DNA of 9,170 bases from Spirochaeta sp. (lineage in GTDB: Bacteria > Spirochaetota > Spirochaetia > DSM-2461), in the NCBI GenBank assembly GCA_030635565.1, contig DAOVYP010000059.1, positions 1 through 9,170 on the forward strand, in the 5' to 3' direction. Shown here piece by piece: positions 1 through 5,816 of this stretch; positions within the stretch are counted from its first letter, which is position 1; the number at the start of each line of letters is the position of its first letter. The notes under the pieces are model-generated. The model was not told where the DNA came from. It saw only the letters and a list, made by a program, of their open reading frames with translations, and did not search any database. A program made the translations under genes and the position numbers.

Positions 1-1
1 C

Positions 2-253
2 AAAGGCAGCACCGTGCAGTCACGTCATGTGGGCAAGGACTTCATGAGCGGGTTGAAGACTCTTGTGGGCGGCGAAATAACTGCTTACGCGGAAATGCTC
101 AATTCGGCCAGGGCCCTGGCAACCAAACGCATGGTGACCGAGGCCGAAGGAATGGGTGCCGATGCGGTGGTGAACATCCGCTACGCATCCAGTGCGGTGA
201 TGCAGGGCGCGGCGGAAGTGATTGTTTACGGCACAGCGGTGAAAATTCTGTAA
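2..253 (+). CDS. YbjQ/UPF0145 family protein, 5' end cut by window edge
   Basis: This is the C-terminal part of a small cytosolic protein of the YbjQ/UPF0145 (DUF74) family. The family is described as heavy-metal-binding-like, but its function is not firmly established. The frame is open to the left edge, and the residues before the internal GTG at 14 (KGST) still fit the family, so the true start lies upstream and about 25-30 residues are missing. Visible family hallmarks are the VGKDF stretch, the LVGGEITAY motif, the GADAVVNIRY strand and the terminal AAEVIVYGTAVKI strand. The TAA stop shares one base with the ATG of the next gene (TAATG), so the two are probably translationally coupled. 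Family assignment is secure; the role is not known. Confidence 0.82.
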   Translation, partial: KGSTVQSRHVGKDFMSGLKTLVGGEITAYAEMLNSARALATKRMVTEAEGMGADAVVNIRYASSAVMQGAAEVIVYGTAVKIL

Positions 254-1059
254 TGACTGAGATTCCCGAGAAACATCTGAAGCCCGGAGGTGCCGGTAAG
301 TCCGATAACCCGGGAAAATCTGTAACCCGGTCGATCCGGTTCGAGCGAAACTACATCATGAATCCCGCGGGCTCCTGTCTGGCTTCCTTCGGGAATACCA
401 GGGTGCTCTGCACCTGCACTATCGAGGATGGGACACCGCCCTTCGTCAAGTCCGGAGCCTGGCTCACGGCGGAATACGCCATGCTGCCGGGCAGCGTTTC
501 GGTGGGCCGCAAGAGGCGGGACGGGGTGAAAAGGGACGGCCGCTCGATTGAGATTCAGCGTCTGATCGGTCGGTCCCTGAGGGCCGCGGTGGATTTGAAA
601 GCCCTGCCGGAAGTGACCCTGACGGTGGACTGCGATGTCATTCAGGCCGACGGCGGCACCCGGACCGCGGCCATCAGCGGTGGATGGGTGGCACTGGTGG
701 ACGCTTTGGGAGTACTGGCCGGGGGCCCCGGGAAAGGCGCTTCTCCCGTTACCGGCAGTTCTCCCAAACCGGGCGGTCCCCCCGGTACAGGCGCCCTCCC
801 GGCGGGCTGGCTTATCGGCCAGGTAGCGGCGGTGAGCGTTGGCCTCGTCGGCGGCAAAGTGGTCTGCGATCTGGATTATCAGGCCGACCGGAATGCCGAA
901 GTCGATATGAACGTGGTTTCCCTGAATGGAAATTACGTCGAGATTCAGGGGACCGGAGAGAAGGGCACTTTCAGCCGTTCTCAGCTGGATAAGCTTCTGG
1001 CGGCGGCGGATGAGAGGATTGCGGCTATTGTTGAGGCACAGAAGGCGGCGCTGGGTTGA
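253..1059 (+). CDS. rph: Ribonuclease PH (tRNA 3'-end phosphorolytic exoribonuclease) with a Gly/Pro-rich insertion
   Basis: RNase PH trims the 3' ends of tRNA precursors by phosphorolysis and acts in the cytoplasm as a hexameric ring. The 268-residue product shows the family core: FGNTRVLC, WLTAEYAMLPG, DGRSIEIQRLIGRSLRAAVD, DCDVIQADGGTRTAA and CDLDYQADRNAEVDMN. Arg97 and Arg137 correspond to the known phosphate-binding arginines. Asp212 and Asp218 keep the 6-residue spacing of the catalytic aspartates. Typical members are near 240 residues. The extra length comes from an N-terminal tail about 9 residues longer than in E. coli and a Gly/Pro/Ser-rich insertion at residues 157-184, just before the VAAVSVG strand. 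The start is the ATG overlapping the upstream stop; no clear Shine-Dalgarno is seen, which fits coupling. The nucleoside-triphosphatase gene that often follows rph is absent. I infer an active enzyme. Confidence 0.95.
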   Translation: MTEIPEKHLKPGGAGKSDNPGKSVTRSIRFERNYIMNPAGSCLASFGNTRVLCTCTIEDGTPPFVKSGAWLTAEYAMLPGSVSVGRKRRDGVKRDGRSIEIQRLIGRSLRAAVDLKALPEVTLTVDCDVIQADGGTRTAAISGGWVALVDALGVLAGGPGKGASPVTGSSPKPGGPPGTGALPAGWLIGQVAAVSVGLVGGKVVCDLDYQADRNAEVDMNVVSLNGNYVEIQGTGEKGTFSRSQLDKLLAAADERIAAIVEAQKAALG

Positions 1060-1152
1060 GTTGGGAGTTTTGGGGGTATTGGACCGCTCTGGAAGGGTTA
1101 TTTAAACACGCATTGTCTCATAATTAATCTACTTGAAAAGCAACAGGGTGTA

Positions 1153-1238
1153 TGTTGAATGAATAACAATTATCTTCATTTTGAGACCATTTGATATTAT
1201 AGAATAACAAATTGATTTGAATTATCCTTCATTCAACA
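1153..1238. repeat. 86-bp AT-rich segment bounded by perfect 11-bp inverted repeats
   Basis: TGTTGAATGAA (1153-1163) is the exact reverse complement of TTCATTCAACA (1228-1238). Inside, GAATAACAA occurs twice (1161-1169 and 1202-1210), and AATTATC-TTCATT recurs with one inserted base (1168-1180 and 1220-1232). The right arm abuts the AGGAG ribosome-binding site of the DUF4160 gene. It may be an operator array, a leader RNA hairpin or a tiny MITE-like insertion; the sequence does not decide. The rest of the 189-bp gap before it (1060-1152) shows nothing I can name. Confidence 0.55.
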
Positions 1239-1248
1239 GGAGATTTAA

Positions 1249-1518
1249 GTGCCAACGATTTCTATGTTTTACGGTATCCTGATACTGATGTATTTCTATG
1301 ATAACAAGAAACACAGTCGGCCACATATTCACGCTGAATATGGAGAATATGTGTCTTCAATAGCAATAGATGATGGTGTTGTTCTCAGTGGAGAATTACC
1401 CCGAGGGAAAATGAAATTAGTTCAGGCATGGATTGAAATACACCGTGAAGAATTGTTAGCCAATTGGAAATTGGCTATTGCCGGTGAGCCGGTGTATAAA
1501 ATTGATCCGTTGAAATAA
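1249..1518 (+). CDS. DUF4160 domain protein
   Basis: This is a full-length, 89-residue DUF4160 protein of unknown biochemical function. Family marks are the MPTIS.F.GI...MYF opening, the PHIHAEYGEY motif (residues 25-34, two histidines plus Glu/Tyr) and the helical LVQAWIEIHREELLANW region ending in KIDPL. Translation starts at GTG 1249, since AGGAG lies 6 bases upstream and the family typically begins MPTIS. The stop TAA (1516-1518) overlaps the Shine-Dalgarno of the following DUF2442 gene, so the two form one unit. DUF4160 and DUF2442 genes recur as neighbours in many bacteria, and a toxin-antitoxin-like role has been suspected from that linkage. This is inference, not proof. The gene is clearly more AT-rich than rph and ade on either side, consistent with horizontal acquisition. 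Confidence 0.88.
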   Translation: MPTISMFYGILILMYFYDNKKHSRPHIHAEYGEYVSSIAIDDGVVLSGELPRGKMKLVQAWIEIHREELLANWKLAIAGEPVYKIDPLK

Positions 1519-1534
1519 GGAGGCTTTCACATAT

Positions 1535-1789
1535 ATGGATAAGATAATCAAAGCCAAACCGCTTGATAATTTTAAGATTGAAGTGTTGACAAGCAGCGGT
1601 GTTTCAGGAATTTTTGATGTGAAGCCGTACATGAAAGGAAGTGCTTTTACAGAACTTGAAGATGAAACATATTTTAGAAAGGTGCTGCCCGCTCATCGTG
1701 GTATTAAATGGCCTAATGGACAGGATTTCAGTTCTGATACAATGATATGGGATATAGAAAATCCTACATCAGAAGGGCCGTTTCCATAA
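1535..1789 (+). CDS. DUF2442 domain protein
   Basis: This 84-residue protein matches DUF2442 over its whole length: the opening strand pair AKPLDNFKIEVL, the GIFDVKPYM motif (residues 26-34), the F.ELEDE..F...L segment and the IKWPNGQDFSSD motif (residues 57-68). It lacks the C-terminal helix-turn-helix domain that some longer relatives carry. A strong TAAGGAGG (1516-1523) sits 11 bases before the ATG and overlaps the DUF4160 stop, so the pair is co-transcribed. It ends 27 bases from the stop codon of the convergent adenine deaminase gene, with no convincing terminator between. Its biochemical role is unknown; a partner or regulator of the DUF4160 protein is the simplest guess. Confidence 0.87.
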   Translation: MDKIIKAKPLDNFKIEVLTSSGVSGIFDVKPYMKGSAFTELEDETYFRKVLPAHRGIKWPNGQDFSSDTMIWDIENPTSEGPFP

Positions 1790-1816
1790 AAATGACCGGA
1801 ATCTGTATATTATTCC

Positions 1817-3595
1817 TCAGGTAAATACCTCCAACTCGATGACCCGATGCTCCAGCACATCCACCAGTCCCATGTCGGTAATCCCCAGGTCGGGGACCGT
1901 CGGCAGGGAGATGAAGCTCAGGCTCATGAAGGGGGCGTCCATCTTACAGCCCAGGCTGCGGGCGACTTCGTTGATCCGGTCGGCTTCGGCAATCACCTTG
2001 CCGACGGATTCCGGGGACATCAGGCCGCAGATGGGCAGGGGGAGGGAGCCGATGACTTTACCCCTGTCGGCGGCGACGAAACCGCCCTGCATGTCTGCTA
2101 CAGCATTGACAGCGACGCTCATGTCCTCATCATTGGTTCCGACGCAGACGATGTTGTGATGGTCGTGGGAGACCGATGAGGCCAGTGCTCCGGAGGTCAG
2201 TTTGAATCCCCGGACAAAACCGAAGCCGACTCCTCCGGTTTTTCCATAACGTTCCACGACGGCCAGTTTGAGGATATCGGCCGCGACATCACCACCGATG
2301 AAACCGTCGGAAACAGGCAGCTCGGCCTCCTTGCGGAGGTTGATAATCTGATCTTCCACCAGTTCGATGAGGTGCACCCGAGTCACAGCAGTTTTATCGG
2401 CGTCGGCTGAGGACGATTCGATGGCGAAGGTTGCCGGGGTAACCGGGTTCCTGAGAACGACGGTGTTTTGAATCCACTCGGGGTATGTTGCCGGTTCTGC
2501 GGGATTGATCATCCGGCCGCTCCGGGCGACGAGTTCACCTTCGAAATACACTTCGACGGGATTGATGCGCTGCAGGTCTTCGACCAGGAGAATGTCCGCC
2601 AGATGCCCGGGAGTGATGCTGCCCACCTCGTCTTCGACCCGGAAGTGCCGGGCGGCATTGATGGTGGCCATCCGCAGCGCCTGCAGCGGATCCATTCCAA
2701 GCTTGATGGCGCGGTTGACGTTGTAGTTGATATGACCCTCCCGGAGGATATCGTTGACGTGTTTGTCGTCGGTGCAGAACATCAGACGATCCGTCGAGAG
2801 CCCGTTCTCCAGAACCCCGGCGATAAGCCGGTCGACATTGCGCTCGCTGCTGCCTTCCCGTATCAGGACCGCCAGGCCCAGGCGGATACGTTCCAGCAAT
2901 TCGTTGAACTCCACACATTCGTGGTCGTCGGAGATACCGGCGGAGGCATAGACGTTCAGTTCCTGTCCCAGGCGTCCGATGGCGTGACCGTTGACGATTT
3001 TACGCCGGGAATGTGCTGCGGCGATTTTGTCGAAATACTCTCCGCCATAGATGAAAATTTTGGAAGGGTCGATTTCCCCGAGGCTCAGGCTTTCCTTCCA
3101 GTCCAGCAGTTCTTCGACTTCCTTCAGCCCCAGAATCCCGCCGGTGGTTTCAAGACCGGGAGCCGTCGGTACCCGGGAGGACACCTCCAGGTAGGCCCGA
3201 TAGGGCAGGGAATCGACGGATTTGAGCAGCTCCCTGAGTCCTTCGATACCGGAGACATTGGCGATTTCCATGGCATCCATGCACAGGGTGGTGGTTCCGC
3301 AGGGCAGAATGACGTCCCCCAGGGTTTCGGGTGTGAGGAGGGTGGTTTCGAAATGCATATGGGTGTCGATGAAGCCGGGCAGAGCCAGGAGGCCGTCGCA
3401 GTCTTCCGTTCGGCGGGCTTCGAGACCGGCTTCGGGGTGGATGCTGACAATCCTGCCGTCGATGATGTGGATGTCCGTGGGGATGATTTCCGAGGTAAAC
3501 ACATTCACCAGGCGGAGGTTTTTGAGTTTCAGGTCGCAGGGGGTTCGGCCCAGTCCCGCGTCTACAACGGCTTTGATGTTATTGGATGATCTCAT
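1817..3595 (-). CDS. ade: Adenine deaminase
   Basis: The enzyme hydrolyses adenine to hypoxanthine and ammonia (EC 3.5.4.2) in purine salvage. The 592-residue product is a normal-length AdeC-type member of the amidohydrolase superfamily. The metal-binding PGFIDTHMH motif lies at residues 73-81 (His79, His81), NGHA at 202-205, SDDHECV at 222-228 and FCTDDKH at 273-279. GHINYNVNRAIKLG and the beta-sandwich return HFRVEDEVGSITPGHLADILLV follow. The C-terminal domain shows VSHDHHNIVCVGTNDEDM and the Pro-rich LPLPICGLMS. The start is the ATG at 3593-3595, with GGAGGA (TCCTCC at 3599-3604 on the plus strand) only 3-4 bases upstream. It is a single gene, divergent from the prenyl synthase across 79 bp and convergent with the DUF2442 gene. 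No purine-specific operator was recognised. Identification is firm from the motif set. Confidence 0.95.
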   Translation of the reverse strand: MRSSNNIKAVVDAGLGRTPCDLKLKNLRLVNVFTSEIIPTDIHIIDGRIVSIHPEAGLEARRTEDCDGLLALPGFIDTHMHFETTLLTPETLGDVILPCGTTTLCMDAMEIANVSGIEGLRELLKSVDSLPYRAYLEVSSRVPTAPGLETTGGILGLKEVEELLDWKESLSLGEIDPSKIFIYGGEYFDKIAAAHSRRKIVNGHAIGRLGQELNVYASAGISDDHECVEFNELLERIRLGLAVLIREGSSERNVDRLIAGVLENGLSTDRLMFCTDDKHVNDILREGHINYNVNRAIKLGMDPLQALRMATINAARHFRVEDEVGSITPGHLADILLVEDLQRINPVEVYFEGELVARSGRMINPAEPATYPEWIQNTVVLRNPVTPATFAIESSSADADKTAVTRVHLIELVEDQIINLRKEAELPVSDGFIGGDVAADILKLAVVERYGKTGGVGFGFVRGFKLTSGALASSVSHDHHNIVCVGTNDEDMSVAVNAVADMQGGFVAADRGKVIGSLPLPICGLMSPESVGKVIAEADRINEVARSLGCKMDAPFMSLSFISLPTVPDLGITDMGLVDVLEHRVIELEVFT

Positions 3596-3637
3596 ATGTC
3601 CTCCGGCACCTCATTGTATAGGGACATCGGGTTCGCG

Positions 3638-3668
3638 TTGGTAAAAAGGGGCCTCGACGGACAATAAT
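3638..3668 (+). promoter_or_regulatory. Possible promoter of the prenyl synthase gene
   Basis: TTGGTA (3638-3643) and AATAAT (3663-3668, 5/6 match to the -10 consensus) are separated by 19 bases, longer than ideal. The predicted start of transcription falls on or next to the ATG at 3675. No Shine-Dalgarno is visible, so a leaderless mRNA is plausible. The site lies in the 79-bp divergent region shared with ade. This is weak evidence. Confidence 0.3.
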
Positions 3669-3674
3669 TAATAT

Positions 3675-4745
3675 ATGGAAGCCCTTAACGAACGAATCGC
3701 CCGTATCGAAGACGCCCTTCTGTCGGTACTTCCGGACGCTGTCGATTCTTCCTGGCTCGCCAGGGTAGCGGGGCAGGACTGTCCGGAAGCCTCGCCGAGC
3801 TGGGCCGACTCATTTCTTGAACCCGGGAGGGAACTGCTTCGCCGGGGGGGCAAGAGGTGGCGCCCTCTTGTGACTGTCCTCACCTGTGAGGCCCTGGGCG
3901 GCGGCCGGGCGGCGGATATTCTGGCCTCCCTCACCGAGACTCCCCATAACGGTTCGCTCATCGTCGATGATATTGAAGACGCTTCGCTGATACGCCGGGG
4001 AGGTCAGGCTATTCATAAGATGTTCGGAGAAGATCTGGCGATCAATATGGGCAACCTGATGTACTTTCTCCCCACGATTGTCCTTGAACGCACGGATTTT
4101 GATGAGGTGACCCTGGCAGCTATTACCCGGGATTGGCTTACGGTGATGCGGCGTCTTCACCTGGGGCAGGGATACGACATTCTCTGGCATCGAGAGGCCG
4201 GGCTGTTCCCGGATGAGGAATCCTACCTTCGAATGTGCCGGTTCAAGACCGGCAGTCTGGCGTCTCTGGCCGGGATTCTCGGCGGCCGGGCGGCGGCAGC
4301 CAAAGCCGTGGACAAGGGAATCGTCAATGAGTCATTGATCGGTGAACTTGGAGGCGCCTGGGAGAACCTGGGTACCGGTTTCCAGATTCTGGACGACGTG
4401 CAGAATCTCTCCTCCGGTATTCCCGGCAAGGACCGGGGGGACGATATCGTCGAAGGCAAGAAGAGCCTGCCGGTGATACTGCACGTCGCGGGTCATCCCG
4501 GGGATATTAACCGGTTGATGCAGTTATTTGCCAGGGCCGCAAAGAAGGCTCCTAAAGGAGACTGGACAGCGGTGGAGGATGCCATCGCGCTTCTCACCGG
4601 TTCCGGCGCCCTTGATGAAGCCCGGGATAAGGGTAGGACTCTGCTCCGGAACGGCAGAGGGAAAATCGAGGGATTGCTTCCGGATAATGAAGGCCGTCAG
4701 CTCTTGCTGGGGTTGGTGGATGGGTTTATTGAGAAGATGGGTTGA
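3675..4745 (+). CDS. Polyprenyl/geranylgeranyl diphosphate synthase, eukaryotic-like motif set
   Basis: This all-helical trans-prenyltransferase condenses isopentenyl diphosphate with allylic diphosphates to make isoprenoid chains for lipid carriers or quinones. Over 356 residues it shows GGKRWRP (58-64, IPP binding), the first aspartate-rich motif DDIED (98-102) followed by RRG, LHLGQGYDI (161-169), KTG (191-193), the second motif FQILDDVQN (236-244) and GKDRGDDIVEGKKSLP. The second motif ends in Asn rather than Asp. Residue -5 from the first motif is Gly, with HN just before it. The HN-GSL-DDIED, LGQG-DI-W and DDxxN arrangement resembles eukaryotic-type (type III) GGPP synthases more than bacterial FPP synthases, so a C20 or related product is likely but unproven. 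ATG 3675 has no Shine-Dalgarno. The N-terminal 50 residues are less conserved. Confidence 0.85.
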   Translation: MEALNERIARIEDALLSVLPDAVDSSWLARVAGQDCPEASPSWADSFLEPGRELLRRGGKRWRPLVTVLTCEALGGGRAADILASLTETPHNGSLIVDDIEDASLIRRGGQAIHKMFGEDLAINMGNLMYFLPTIVLERTDFDEVTLAAITRDWLTVMRRLHLGQGYDILWHREAGLFPDEESYLRMCRFKTGSLASLAGILGGRAAAAKAVDKGIVNESLIGELGGAWENLGTGFQILDDVQNLSSGIPGKDRGDDIVEGKKSLPVILHVAGHPGDINRLMQLFARAAKKAPKGDWTAVEDAIALLTGSGALDEARDKGRTLLRNGRGKIEGLLPDNEGRQLLLGLVDGFIEKMG

Positions 4746-4896
4746 GGAATGCCGAATAGAGAATCAGGGATATTTATTTTTCGGAGATAAGAAATGGGAA
4801 GAATTGATTGTCAAAGTGGCGGACCCTTTTTATTCCGTCGAAGCGAAATTCTTCTTGATCGATGATATCAAAGAGGCCTGGGCCTGGATTAAGTAG
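4742..4896 (+). pseudogene. C-terminal remnant of a SpoIIAA/STAS-like protein
   Basis: A frame overlapping the 3' end of the prenyl synthase and closing at TAG 4894-4896 encodes about 50 plausible residues. They include KKWEELIVKVADPFYS, then VEAKFFLID and DIKEAWAWIK. This resembles the C-terminal end of SpoIIAA-like (STAS/SEC14-type) proteins, where a KW..W..K.ADPF segment leads into a strand and a final D..EA..W helix. The N-terminal half of such a domain (about 120 residues) is missing, and the frame upstream is only the shadow of the prenyl synthase. Base composition turns AT-rich right after the synthase stop. I read it as a 5'-truncated relic. A short expressed ORF from ATG 4720 or TTG 4729 cannot be excluded. 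Confidence 0.45.
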
Positions 4897-4965
4897 TTTT
4901 TGAGTAACCGGTAAACTGAATTTGATTTCGAACCTCATTCACCCCCCTTCGGGGTTTCATACAGA

Positions 4966-4994
4966 TTGATATTGTATCACTTATATGATATAAT
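4966..4994 (+). promoter_or_regulatory. Strong sigma70-type promoter of the toxin-antitoxin operon
   Basis: TTGATA (4966-4971), a 17-base spacer and a perfect TATAAT (4989-4994) form a near-consensus housekeeping promoter. The expected transcription start, about 7 bases after the -10, coincides with the antitoxin ATG at 5001. The mRNA would therefore be leaderless, and no Shine-Dalgarno is present. Confidence 0.8.
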
Positions 4995-4995
4995 A
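4970..4995. promoter_or_regulatory. Inverted-repeat operator overlapping the toxin-antitoxin promoter
   Basis: TATTGTATCA (4970-4979) and TGATATAATA (4986-4995) are inverted repeats matching at 9 of 10 positions, with a 6-base centre. They cover the -10 box and most of the spacer. Their position fits autorepression by the antitoxin or the toxin-antitoxin complex, which is usual for vapBC-type operons; the binding itself is inference. Confidence 0.6.
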
Positions 4996-5000
4996 ATGTC

Positions 5001-5231
5001 ATGGTTCGTACTCTGATTTCCCTGGAAGAAAAAGACAAGCGGTGGCTGGATTCGTATAGCCGCCGCAGGCATCAATCCATCGCCGAAACGGTCAGACAGG
5101 CCATTCACGTTTACCGGGAACGAAGTGATATCGATGAAAAATCCGATCTGCTTAACCTTACCGCAGGCCTCTGGCGGGATAGAGGGGTTGAGGGATTGGA
5201 ATATATTGATGGTTTGAGAAACGAATGGTAG
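5001..5231 (+). CDS. Ribbon-helix-helix antitoxin (VapB-like)
   Basis: This 76-residue protein would bind its own operator as a dimer and neutralise the downstream PIN toxin. The N-terminus fits a ribbon-helix-helix fold: a short strand VRTLISL (2-8), helix A EEKDKRWLDSYSRRR, then the turn HQSIAETVRQAIHVYRE (24-40), in which S-AE-VR-AI is typical of helix B in CopG-like regulators. The C-terminal tail (about 41-76, ending GLRNEW) is the expected toxin-binding region. Start ATG 5001 is supported by the promoter directly abutting it, and no ribosome-binding site is present. The gene overlaps the toxin by 7 bases (5225-5231), so translation is probably coupled and antitoxin is made first. The exact VapB subfamily is not identifiable by eye. 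Confidence 0.8.
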   Translation: MVRTLISLEEKDKRWLDSYSRRRHQSIAETVRQAIHVYRERSDIDEKSDLLNLTAGLWRDRGVEGLEYIDGLRNEW

Positions 5232-5599
5232 AAGCCCTGCTCGATTCGGTTATTCTCATCGATCATCTGAACGGTATCTCTGCAGCAACTGAATGGCTTG
5301 CGAGAGAAGGCTGGGACCGAATGGCAATTTCCGCAATTACCAGAGCCGAAGTCATGGCAGGAGCTGCTCCGGAAGAAATTGTTCATATCGGTAACCTGCT
5401 GGATTCTTTTCCCTGTCTTTCCCTGGATGCCGAGACTGCCGACAGGGCTGCTTCCATCAGGCGGAAGAAACGATTGAGACTTCCGGATGCTTTCCAGGCG
5501 GCCCTGGCCGAGATGCATCATCTCAAACTCATAACCCGGAATACCCGGGATTTCTCCACGGAGGAATTCGATTATGTGGTGATTCCCTACCGGCTTTAG
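5225..5599 (+). CDS. vapC: PIN-domain ribonuclease toxin (VapC-like)
   Basis: VapC toxins are Mg-dependent endoribonucleases, many cutting tRNA or rRNA. The 124-residue product is of standard family length. It carries the acidic active-site residues in order: Asp7 in LLDSVILID, Glu42 in TRAEVMAG, Asp88 in RLPDAFQAA and Asp109 in ITRNTRDF, where the TRN-xxDF block is diagnostic of the PIN fold. All four are present, so the toxin looks intact. Its start ATG 5225 lies inside the antitoxin gene. Its stop TAG (5597-5599) overlaps the stop of a convergent acetyltransferase remnant. The RNA target cannot be told from sequence. Confidence 0.88.
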   Translation: MVEALLDSVILIDHLNGISAATEWLAREGWDRMAISAITRAEVMAGAAPEEIVHIGNLLDSFPCLSLDAETADRAASIRRKKRLRLPDAFQAALAEMHHLKLITRNTRDFSTEEFDYVVIPYRL

Positions 5600-5748
5600 T
5601 CCACTTTATACAGAATCTCGTCTATCCCGGTATCACTGGCGGGAGCATGGTTCCTTCCTGTTCCGATCTGCCGAAAACCGCATTTTTCAAGGACTCCAAC
5701 TGATCCGGTATTTTCAGCCGCTGCTTTCAGCTTGAATATTACATTTAC
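5596..5748 (-). pseudogene. C-terminal remnant of a GNAT-family acetyltransferase
   Basis: Reading the minus strand up to a TAA at 5596-5598 gives KAAAENTGSVGVLEKCGFR, then QIGTGRNHAPAS and DEILYKVD. The ENTGSVGVLEKCGF block is the classic last helix-strand motif of GNAT N-acetyltransferases (EN-xS-xxLEK-GF), and the tail has the usual final strand. Only about 45-50 residues remain. Upstream the frame meets a stop (TCA at 5749-5751 on the plus strand) inside the AT-rich deoR control region, so the acetyl-CoA-binding part is lost and no start is available. It is a truncated relic, nested tail-to-tail against vapC with overlapping stop codons. It is too short for ordinary gene callers. Confidence 0.7.
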
Positions 5749-5782
5749 TCACAAATATTTGTTAATATATGTTTGTAAATGT
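5741..5782. promoter_or_regulatory. Nested palindromes upstream of deoR-family gene (putative operator)
   Basis: ACATTTAC (5741-5748) pairs perfectly as an inverted repeat with GTAAATGT (5775-5782). Between them lies the perfect 12-bp palindrome ACAAATATTTGT (5751-5762). Related TTGTWAAT-like units recur at 5759, 5773 and 5782. The outer right arm touches the candidate -35 box, so binding here would block transcription. Autoregulation by the DeoR-type repressor is inferred from position. Confidence 0.5.
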
Positions 5783-5810
5783 TGTAAAGTGTTTGAGTCT
5801 AATCTACTAT
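5782..5810 (+). promoter_or_regulatory. Possible promoter of the deoR-family gene
   Basis: TTGTAA (5782-5787), a 17-base spacer and TACTAT (5805-5810) each match 4 of 6 consensus bases. Transcription would begin at about 5817, the preferred ATG, giving a leaderless message. A shifted -10 (TATAAC, 5808-5813) is possible, but its spacing is worse. Confidence 0.4.
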
Positions 5811-5816
5811 AACGCT

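Noticed and set aside
2468..3589. Long plus-strand open frame opposite ade (373 codons)
   Set aside because: It is the antisense shadow of adenine deaminase, whose motifs are complete on the minus strand; the plus-strand product has no recognisable domain.
4528..4741. Upstream part of the plus-strand frame ending at 4896
   Set aside because: It is the out-of-frame shadow of the prenyl synthase; only the portion after about 4742 resembles protein-coding sequence of its own.
4941..4958. C-run/TTC/G-run hairpin as a terminator before vapB
   Set aside because: The stem is only 4-5 bp and is followed by just three T bases, so it is too weak to annotate as an intrinsic terminator.
5769..5816. Upstream ATG start giving 16 extra residues on the DeoR-family protein
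   Set aside because: The extension would be encoded within the palindromic control region and promoter and does not match the family, which begins close to the QRR motif.
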